Shown here: positions 1-3,786 of the stretch, piece by piece | Position numbering within the stretch: position 1 is the first letter of the stretch | Layout of the letters: every line of letters begins with the position of its first letter | DNA from: Eubacteriales Family XIII. Incertae Sedis bacterium | GTDB taxonomy: Bacteria; Bacillota; Clostridia; Peptostreptococcales; Anaerovoracaceae | Reading direction: 5' to 3' | NCBI GenBank assembly: GCA_031290715.1 | Contig: JAITNA010000009.1 | Location: 1-8,208, forward strand | Length of the DNA stretch: 8,208 bases | Program-made: the position numbers and the translations under genes | The notes under the pieces: model-generated | Database searches by the model: none | What the model was told of the DNA's origin: nothing | The model's input: the letters and a program-made list of their open reading frames with translations, nothing else

Positions 1-684
1 TTCAAGGCCTTGAAAGGCAATCTGCCCTTGTTCATGTTGATGCTTTGCTATTTCGTCTGGGGTTTCCAAGGTGGGATCAGCGCAGGCGGCAGGATGTACT
101 ACTTCACCTATATCGCCGACAATATCAATCATTTCGCGCCGAACATGACGTTCATGTCTACGGGCGGTTTGGTTGCCACGGTTCTGCTTGGCGTGTTCAC
201 CATGCGTTCCAAAAACAAGAGGAATATCGGTATTGTCACATGGATCGGCGGCGGCATTCTGTATATCGCCATGTGGTTCATTGACTCGTCGACGGTCAAC
301 GGTATGCGTTTGTTCGACATTTTTACGTTCGTTCAAATGCTCTTTGCGGGTATGGGCATGGCCAGCATCTATGCGTTGGTGCCCGACGTGACAGAGTATA
401 CGCAGGGCAAGCACGGCATTCGCGCCAGCGGTTTCCTGTTCGCGTTGATCAACTTCGCGCAAAAAGTCGGAACGGCCATCTCACAGGCGGTCTTCACGGC
501 GTCCTTAGCCGCACTTGGCTATCAGCCCGGCGGTGAAGTGCAAACCGAAGGCGTCCTCAGCCTGATCCGCGGCTCGATCACGGTCTGGCCCGGCATCATG
601 TTGTTCGTAGGCGTATTCGCGTTCTTTATGATCAAGATCAATCGCCAGACGCATGAAGAAACACTTGCGAAGCTTGGTCAATAG
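1..684 (+). CDS. MFS/GPH-type sugar:cation symporter, C-terminal half (5' end outside window)
   Basis: The frame is open from base 1 to a TAG at 682-684, about 227 codons. The TTG at 10 is probably an internal codon, because the frame continues to the left edge. About six hydrophobic segments are visible, matching the second half of a roughly 450-residue 12-helix carrier. The opening FKALKGNLPL and the stretch ALVPDVTEYTQGKHGIRASG, followed by FALINFAQKVGTAIS, match the C-domain of the glycoside-pentoside-hexuronide (GPH) symporter family: an acidic D-x-x-E-Y motif, G-x-R-x-x-G, then a helix with a conserved Lys. These carriers import glycosides, pentoses or hexuronides with H+ or Na+ across the inner membrane. 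The substrate cannot be told from this half. The end, IKINRQTHEETLAKLGQ, is a normal cytoplasmic tail, so the 3' end is intact. The next gene lies 340 bp away behind a mobile element, so co-transcription is not indicated. Confidence 0.85.
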   Translation, partial: FKALKGNLPLFMLMLCYFVWGFQGGISAGGRMYYFTYIADNINHFAPNMTFMSTGGLVATVLLGVFTMRSKNKRNIGIVTWIGGGILYIAMWFIDSSTVNGMRLFDIFTFVQMLFAGMGMASIYALVPDVTEYTQGKHGIRASGFLFALINFAQKVGTAISQAVFTASLAALGYQPGGEVQTEGVLSLIRGSITVWPGIMLFVGVFAFFMIKINRQTHEETLAKLGQ

Positions 685-716
685 TCAATCGTAATTGCAC
701 AAACGAAACATTTTTA

Positions 717-748
717 TCGCCCCCGAAACGGAATCGAATCGGGGGCGG
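717..748 (+). terminator. Possible terminator hairpin after the transporter gene (no T-tract)
   Basis: A perfect 9-bp GC-rich stem, CGCCCCCGA (718-726) with TCGGGGGCG (739-747), encloses a 12-nt loop. A T-G wobble extends it to 717/748. It starts 33 nt after the transporter stop, the right place for a terminator. However, the T-run lies on the 5' side (711-715) and none follows on the 3' side, so it is not a classical intrinsic terminator. It could instead be an mRNA 3' stabiliser or work with the hairpins of the following mobile element. Confidence 0.4.
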
Positions 749-760
749 TAGCATATGACG

Positions 761-768
761 GCCCCGCG
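761..768. repeat. 8-bp target-site duplication, left copy
   Basis: GCCCCGCG directly abuts the left terminal inverted repeat of the 769-900 element and is repeated exactly after its right end. Removing the element plus one copy would restore a continuous GC-rich site. Confidence 0.8.
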
Positions 769-900
769 GTAACTGCTCAGACTTGCTTGCCCATTGTCAT
801 TCCCGGGCGCGAAGCGAACCGGGAATCCAGCGATAAATATGTCACTGGATTCCCGCATTCGCGGGAATGACAGTATTTTAGCAGGGGTCTGAGCAGTTAC
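769..900. mobile_element. 132-bp non-autonomous element (MITE), probably IS66-type ends
   Basis: The ends are perfect 14-bp terminal inverted repeats, GTAACTGCTCAGAC at 769-782 and its reverse complement at 887-900. They are flanked by a perfect 8-bp direct duplication, GCCCCGCG, at 761-768 and 901-908. An 8-bp duplication together with termini starting GTAA is the established signature of IS66-family transposition. The family assignment is inferred from these two traits only. There is no room for a transposase, so the element would have been moved in trans. Its centre is the palindromic repeat at 796-871. The only reading frames across it are short and give the peptide runs typical of translated repeats, so it is non-coding. 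It sits upstream of the lysR promoter and ends 40 bp before the -35 box. Confidence 0.85.
796..871. repeat. dRS3-like palindromic repeat, copy 1 (inside the MITE)
   Basis: This is a 76-bp double palindrome. The left arm (796-830) runs from GTCATTCCC to GGGAATCCAG and the right arm (845-871) from CTGGATTCCC to GGGAATGAC. Each arm folds on itself, and the two arms also pair with each other across a 14-nt centre. The right arm contains ATTCCC-N8-GGGAAT, the format of the dRS3 repeats known from Neisseria; similar families are dispersed in many genomes. Translated, such repeats give the WIPAFAGMT or FPRMRESS peptides seen in spurious ORFs. A second copy in the same orientation lies at 2006-2079, so the two bracket the LysR gene. 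Confidence 0.85.
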
Positions 901-908
901 GCCCCGCG
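901..908. repeat. 8-bp target-site duplication, right copy
   Basis: GCCCCGCG follows immediately after the right terminal inverted repeat and is identical to the left copy. One further G matches on both sides, but the symmetry of the inverted repeats favours an 8-bp duplication. Confidence 0.8.
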
Positions 909-939
909 GCGCCGGCATCGTGGCGCGGTGTCAGCGCTT

Positions 940-968
940 TTGTAATTTCAAGGAAAATGCAGTATAAT
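940..968 (+). promoter_or_regulatory. Sigma-A/sigma-70-type promoter of the LysR gene
   Basis: A TTGTAA -35 box (940-945) is followed by a 17-nt spacer and a perfect TATAAT -10 box (963-968). Transcription would start near 975, giving a leader of about 50 nt. The box pair starts 40 bp beyond the mobile element, so the core promoter lies outside the insertion, but any operator further upstream would have been displaced by it. Confidence 0.75.
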
Positions 969-1024
969 ATTTTGACGTTATTAATTGTGAGGCTATACGT
1001 ATCGGTGACCGATAAGGAAGAAAG

Positions 1025-1924
1025 ATGGAATTAAAACAGCTTTGGTATTTCAAACATGTTTACGAAACCGGTAGCTTTTCCAGGGCGGCGAATACGCTTT
1101 CTATCACACAGCAGGGACTCAGCCTTTCAATCGACAAACTCGAAAAGGAGTTGGGCGTCATTTTCTTTCTGCGCAGCAAAGCCGGGGTTGAGCCGACTGA
1201 AATCGCCAAGGCTTTCAAGGAAGACGTAGATATCATCCTGAAAAACACCACGGAATTGAAAGCCAATATCCAAGCGGCGGGCAGACAGGTCAACGGAATT
1301 GTCAAAATAGGGTTGACGCCGGCCGCGACGCCGTTTTTTGTGCCGAGGCTTCTCACCGAATTCGGCGAGCGGTATCCGTATATCAAATTGGATATCAAAG
1401 AAATGACGGATTTGACAAGTGAAACGGCTATCAAACAAAACAAGATCGACCTTGCTTGCGTGATGGATATCGTCAATTCCAAGAATATCGAGAAAGTCCC
1501 CCTTTTTGAAGATGAAGTCATGGTGGTTGTGCGAAAGGACAATCCTTTGGCGAAGCGGGAGGTTCTTCGGTTTGCGGATCTGGACAAAGAAAGTTTCATC
1601 TTACCTCCGGACGATTTCAATTGGTACAGCAGTATCTTTGATTTGTGCAACAAAGCGGGATTTCAGCCAAAGATATCCTATATCACAAGCGATATAGGGT
1701 TGACTTACGGAATTGTCAGCGCAAACAACAGCATCGCTTTTATCAGCAAAAAATTCATATCGTCGTTTCGGGAAGGCGAAACGATCGCGATCCCCCTTTC
1801 ACCCAAAGAAGGCTTGTCCTTTCGTATCAGCCTGATCAAGAAAAAAGGGAAAACCGGACACTACGCCGCGGAAATCCTGTTTGATTATATCCGCGATATC
1901 AGCAAAACATACATCGCTTTATAG
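1025..1924 (+). CDS. LysR-family transcriptional regulator
   Basis: This is a complete 299-residue protein of normal LysR length. The ATG follows AAGGA (1014-1018) at six nucleotides. Residues 1-60 form the winged helix-turn-helix: the pattern ELKQLWYFKHVYETGSFSRAA, then LSITQQGLSLSIDKLEKELG, then FFLRS and a PTE turn is the family signature (helix-turn-helix about 17-50). A linker helix spans about 61-88. The effector-binding domain starts at G-I-V-K-I-G-L-T-P (91-99) and runs to about residue 290, with the two-lobed periplasmic-binding-protein fold expected for the family. Such proteins act as tetramers in the cytoplasm and switch target promoters when a small metabolite binds. The effector cannot be read from the sequence. 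LysR targets are often adjacent; the nearest intact neighbours are the sugar carrier upstream and the sigma gene downstream, but neither link is shown. No frameshift or missing segment is visible. Confidence 0.93.
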   Translation: MELKQLWYFKHVYETGSFSRAANTLSITQQGLSLSIDKLEKELGVIFFLRSKAGVEPTEIAKAFKEDVDIILKNTTELKANIQAAGRQVNGIVKIGLTPAATPFFVPRLLTEFGERYPYIKLDIKEMTDLTSETAIKQNKIDLACVMDIVNSKNIEKVPLFEDEVMVVVRKDNPLAKREVLRFADLDKESFILPPDDFNWYSSIFDLCNKAGFQPKISYITSDIGLTYGIVSANNSIAFISKKFISSFREGETIAIPLSPKEGLSFRISLIKKKGKTGHYAAEILFDYIRDISKTYIAL

Positions 1925-1967
1925 CAGCCTTTCACGCAGCCTGTGTCTATTCAGTGGTGTGGCAAAA

Positions 1968-1993
1968 CCTTGTCATTCGCGGGAATGACAAGG
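1968..1993. repeat. Perfect 11-bp inverted repeat downstream of the LysR gene
   Basis: CCTTGTCATTC (1968-1978) and GAATGACAAGG (1983-1993) enclose a GCGG loop. The inner part resembles the right arm of the dRS3-like repeats (GCGGGAATGACA), so it may be a truncated copy. It begins 44 nt after the LysR stop. On the minus strand a TTTT follows the stem, so it could stop antisense transcription; on the plus strand no T-tract follows. Confidence 0.65.
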
Positions 1994-2005
1994 GTGCTTC
2001 CTAAT

Positions 2006-2079
2006 GTCATTTGGGCGCGAAGCGTCCCGAGAATCCAGTGGTATATTTATCTCTGGATTCCCGCATTCGCGGGAATGAC
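2006..2079. repeat. dRS3-like palindromic repeat, copy 2
   Basis: The right arm (2053-2079, CTGGATTCCC to GGGAATGAC) is identical over 27 bp to the right arm of the copy at 796-871. The left arm (2006-2038) keeps GGGCGCGAAGCG and GAATCCAG but has diverged (TTTGGG for TTCCCGGG, CGAGAATC for CGGGAATC), so it folds less well. It lies in the same orientation as copy 1, about 1.2 kb away. No IS66-like 14-bp ends surround it, so the repeat itself is independent of the MITE that carries copy 1. Confidence 0.85.
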
Positions 2080-2080
2080 A

Positions 2081-2112
2081 GTGGTACAGGAGCTTCAGCT
2101 CCGTCGTACCAC
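2081..2112. repeat. Perfect interrupted hairpin adjoining dRS3-like copy 2
   Basis: The outer arms GTGGTAC (2081-2087) and GTACCAC (2106-2112) and the inner arms GGAGCT (2089-2094) and AGCTCC (2097-2102) form a 13-bp stem with a small internal asymmetry (1 nt against 3 nt) and a 2-nt loop. It starts one base after copy 2 ends. No T-tract follows, so it is more likely part of the composite repeat than a terminator by itself. Confidence 0.7.
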
Positions 2113-2115
2113 GTC

Positions 2116-2169
2116 TGTCAAGAGTGCAGCGGCTCTGCCGCATGGCACTCTACGGCTGACAAGGTTTTT
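2116..2169 (+). terminator. Strong hairpin followed by T5; possible rho-independent terminator of the LysR transcript
   Basis: The stem is built from TGTCA/TGACA (2116-2120 with 2157-2161), AGAGTGC/GCACTCT (2121-2127 with 2145-2151) and GCGGC/GCCGC (2129-2133 with 2137-2141) around a TCT loop. A 5-nt bulge sits on the 3' side. After AGG comes TTTTT (2165-2169). The stem ends 163 bp upstream of the sigma-factor start. It also forms the right part of the composite repeat, so the terminator role may be incidental. Confidence 0.5.
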
Positions 2170-2203
2170 GCCGCATACCTGAATCGTAAGGCGGCTGAAT
2201 ATG

Positions 2204-2231
2204 TTTCAAATCGGCTGCGCTGTGGTATACT
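2204..2231 (+). promoter_or_regulatory. Candidate promoter of the sigma-factor gene (extended -10)
   Basis: TATACT (2226-2231) is preceded by TGG, giving the extended -10 pattern TG-N-TATACT. A weak -35 candidate TTTCAA (2204-2209) lies 16 nt upstream. Transcription would start near 2238, leaving a leader of about 94 nt that contains T-rich sequence and the palindrome at 2307-2319. An alternative is a start nearer the gene from the AT-rich TATATT/TATATA stretch at 2308-2318, but that would leave almost no room for the ribosome binding site. Confidence 0.5.
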
Positions 2232-2306
2232 TTGCTTGCGGCGGGCGCTTGCTTTGGCTTTTGTTTTTTCATGGGGGCGAAGCAAGAAAACGGGAAGGCT
2301 TTGTAT

Positions 2307-2324
2307 CTATATTATATAGGGGGG
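2307..2324 (+). promoter_or_regulatory. Palindrome CTATAT-T-ATATAG touching a G6 ribosome binding site
   Basis: CTATAT (2307-2312) and ATATAG (2314-2319) are perfect 6-bp arms around one T. The run AGGGGGG (2318-2324) lies seven nucleotides before a TTG codon. It is the ribosome binding site that decides the start, since an in-frame TAG at 2317-2319 rules out any earlier start except ATA. The overlap means a bound protein or RNA hairpin could affect both transcription and translation initiation; this is inferred from position only. Confidence 0.5.
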
Positions 2325-2331
2325 CGCTATA

Positions 2332-3495
2332 TTGGCGGAACAGAAAATCATAGAGTTGGCCCGCAGGGCTGTGGGGGGAGATCGAAAAGCGTTTGAAGAG
2401 TTGTGCGTTCAAAAGTCGCGAAGCGTGATTTTTAACGCGTACAGCTATGTGAAAAATCTGGAGGACGCGGAGGACATTGCGCAGGAAACTTTCCTGACGA
2501 TGCTCGGGAGTATCAAAGGGCTGAAAAACCCTGAAGCCATCGACATCTGGATCCTTCGGATTGTACAAAACAAATGCAAGCGCTTTCTCGTGAAAAGATC
2601 GAAAAGCGACGACGATGTCGATATTGACGACGAAGCGGTCGCGGGGACAATGGTCGAAGATAAGGTTGATTTTCTGCCGGAGGTCTGCGCGGAGAACAAG
2701 GAGCTTGCAAAACGTATCTATGATATCGTCATGGCCTTACCCCTCAAAAGGCGGGAAACGATTATCATGTATTATTACGATGATATGGGATACAAGGAGA
2801 TTGCGGAGTTCACCGGCGTTTCGGTCAATACGGTGGCGACGAATATTATGAGGGCGAAGGCGATGATTCGCGAGGAATTGGAAAAGCCGAAGAACGAAGA
2901 CATCTCCGCGCTGAGCGGCGCGAAGCCTGTTTCTGTTCTCGGCCGCATTCTGAAGGAGCAGGCGATACAAACCGTTCCGGATCAATCCGTCGTCGCCGTG
3001 GCCGCGAAAACGGCTGCGGCGGTCATGCATCTCGCAAGCATACAGCCGGTCGCCGCGGCCGGGGTATTGACCGGCAAGGCCGCCTTGTGGATCGCCGCGA
3101 CTGTCGTGGTGGCGTCGGGCGTCACGGGGGCGAGCATTGTACATTATAAAGAAACGGTAACGGAGCATCCCGGCACGACCCAGATTTTGCCGCCCGTCGC
3201 GGAAGAAGTCGATACGGGAGGGGCCATCGTGTTCTCCGGCGGGACGAGCGCGGACGGCCACGTCAACCCGGAGGGCGCGGCGCTCGAGGGCCTTGGCTTT
3301 GAGGTCACGGGGGCATCATGGACGATCACGGACGTCGCCGGCGGCTTGCGCGGCGAAGGCGAAGGCACGGACCCCGCGGATATGCTGAAAGAGATGAAGC
3401 AAAACGCCGAGCCGGGGATTTACACCCTGACATACAAATTGACCGACCCCGCGGGGAATCTCTTGGAAAAAACACGCATTTTTGAAATCAAGTAA
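2332..3495 (+). CDS. ECF-type sigma-70 family sigma factor with C-terminal transmembrane helix and extracytoplasmic Ig-like tail
   Basis: This is a 387-residue protein, about twice the usual ECF length of 170-200. The start is TTG at 2332 behind AGGGGGG; an in-frame TAG at 2317 excludes a longer form. Residues 10-90 are sigma region 2: DAEDIAQETFLTML (45-58) is the RNA-polymerase-binding and -10-recognition core, followed by I-D-I-W-I-L-R-I-V-Q-N-K. An acidic linker (91-120) follows. Region 4 (125-182) shows LPLKRRETIIMYYYDDMGYKEIA, then a helix-turn-helix VSVNTVATNIMRAKAMIREEL that reads the -35 box. After an Ala-rich stretch (220-247), residues 250-270 (ALWIAATVVVASGVTGASIV) form one convincing membrane helix. 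The last ~117 residues would lie outside the cell and end in PGIYTLTYKLTDPAGN plus TRIFEIK, a bacterial Ig-like (DUF5011/HYR-like) strand pattern. The sigma domain is therefore probably membrane-tethered and may be released by proteolysis. No separate anti-sigma gene is in the window; the tail may replace it. Confidence 0.9.
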   Translation: MAEQKIIELARRAVGGDRKAFEELCVQKSRSVIFNAYSYVKNLEDAEDIAQETFLTMLGSIKGLKNPEAIDIWILRIVQNKCKRFLVKRSKSDDDVDIDDEAVAGTMVEDKVDFLPEVCAENKELAKRIYDIVMALPLKRRETIIMYYYDDMGYKEIAEFTGVSVNTVATNIMRAKAMIREELEKPKNEDISALSGAKPVSVLGRILKEQAIQTVPDQSVVAVAAKTAAAVMHLASIQPVAAAGVLTGKAALWIAATVVVASGVTGASIVHYKETVTEHPGTTQILPPVAEEVDTGGAIVFSGGTSADGHVNPEGAALEGLGFEVTGASWTITDVAGGLRGEGEGTDPADMLKEMKQNAEPGIYTLTYKLTDPAGNLLEKTRIFEIK

Positions 3496-3499
3496 TTAA

Positions 3500-3517
3500 C
3501 GTAAATAAATCGTAAAT
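3500..3517 (+). promoter_or_regulatory. Two CGTAAAT direct repeats one helical turn apart
   Basis: CGTAAAT occurs at 3500-3506 and again at 3511-3517, exactly 11 bp apart, just after the sigma stop and about 15 bp upstream of a -35 candidate. Spacing of one helical turn suits binding of a protein to one DNA face. With only two 7-mers in AT-rich DNA, chance is possible. Confidence 0.25.
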
Positions 3518-3530
3518 TCCAAAAAAAGGT

Positions 3531-3558
3531 TTGCTTTCTGATTTTTTGGGTATATACT
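3531..3558 (+). promoter_or_regulatory. Candidate promoter for the surface-protein gene
   Basis: TTGCTT (3531-3536), a 16-nt spacer and TATACT (3553-3558) resemble a housekeeping promoter. A transcript from here would begin near 3565, have a leader of about 220 nt, and pass through the terminator-like structure at 3590-3617 before the gene. Confidence 0.4.
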
Positions 3559-3589
3559 GTGTGCGAGCGGTAATTTTATATATGTGCGC

Positions 3590-3617
3590 TTGCAAAAAAT
3601 ATTTGCGGTTTTTTTTT
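3590..3617 (+). terminator. Terminator-like hairpin with T9 (end of sigma transcript or leader attenuator)
   Basis: GCAAA (3592-3596) pairs with TTTGC (3602-3606), extended by two G-T wobbles (3590-3591 with 3607-3608), and is followed at once by nine T residues (3609-3617). The stem is short and AT-rich, but the T-tract is the strongest in the window. It lies 95 nt after the sigma-factor stop, so the plain reading is termination of that transcript. If the promoter at 3531-3558 is real, it would instead be a leader attenuator for the surface-protein gene. Confidence 0.5.
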
Positions 3618-3645
3618 ATTCAAAAGCAATAAAAAAGAATCGCGG

Positions 3646-3660
3646 TGTATCTTATATATT
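3646..3660 (+). promoter_or_regulatory. TGTATCT box with adjoining TATATT, shared with the sigma leader
   Basis: TGTATCT at 3646-3652 runs into TTATATATT. The same TGTATCT occurs at 2302-2308 in front of the sigma gene, again followed by an AT-alternating run. In both places AAAA lies 11 nt upstream. TATATT (3655-3660) could serve as a -10 box, but no housekeeping -35 sits 17 nt upstream, so an alternative-sigma promoter is possible. Confidence 0.25.
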
Positions 3661-3670
3661 GTCAAGGGCT

Positions 3671-3732
3671 TTGCTGTAAAGCAGTTGGTTGTTGCGGATA
3701 GTTATTGCGGATGTTGTTGCTGTAAAGCGGTT
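3671..3732 (+). repeat. 16-bp direct repeats in the surface-protein leader
   Basis: TTGCTGTAAAGCAGTT (3671-3686) recurs as TTGCTGTAAAGCGGTT (3717-3732), 15 of 16 bases identical and 46 bp apart. Between them TTGCGGAT occurs twice (3692-3699 and 3705-3712). The first copy also lies in a small hairpin, GCTTT (3668-3672) with AAAGC (3678-3682). This is downstream of the terminator-like element and 55 bp before the ATG. It could be an operator pair, an RNA element, or slippage-derived sequence. Confidence 0.55.
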
Positions 3733-3786
3733 TGGGAGTTCAAATCAAAGGTTATTGCAAATTGTAAATCAAGGTAAGGGGGGAAG

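Larger units (their letters stand above)
1949..2184. repeat. Composite structured repeat region with imperfect outer inverted repeats (possible MITE-like unit)
   Basis: The outer arms are inverted copies. On the left are ATTCAG (1949-1954), a 6-nt gap, then GGCAAAACCTTGTCA (1961-1975). On the right are TGACAAGGTTTTTGCC (2157-2172) and CTGAAT (2179-2184). They match apart from one extra A/T and a poorly matching 6-nt gap. Between them lie a hairpin (1968-1993), a dRS3-like repeat (2006-2079), a perfect hairpin (2081-2112) and a longer hairpin (2116-2161). No target duplication is visible, so calling the whole a mobile unit is an inference. No credible gene lies here. Confidence 0.45.

Noticed and set aside
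10..12. TTG at 10 as the true start of the transporter
   Set aside because: The frame is open to base 1, and the protein begins in the middle of the symporter fold, so the start lies outside the window.
685..918. Minus-strand ORF of 77 codons with an SFPRMRESS peptide
   Set aside because: It is a translation of the dRS3-like repeat and MITE. This peptide is a well-known artefact of such repeats, and there is no ribosome binding site or domain.
1060..1653. Minus-strand ORF of 197 codons inside the LysR gene
   Set aside because: It lies fully antisense to a clear, complete LysR coding sequence and shows no recognisable domain; the frame is open by composition.
1943..2319. Two overlapping plus-strand ORFs (1943-2182 and 2011-2319) with WIPAFAGMT or SRIRGNDS peptides
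   Set aside because: Both read through the second dRS3-like repeat and neighbouring hairpins in different frames. They are repeat artefacts, not genes.
2737..3261. Minus-strand ORF of 174 codons inside the sigma-factor gene
   Set aside because: It is Arg-rich low-complexity protein antisense to a well-supported sigma factor, typical of an out-of-frame shadow in GC-rich sequence.
3661..3732. Possible CRISPR-like or iteron array from the TTGCTGTAAAGC repeats
   Set aside because: Only two copies occur, with no regular spacer series, no cas genes and no replication initiator nearby. They are kept only as leader direct repeats.
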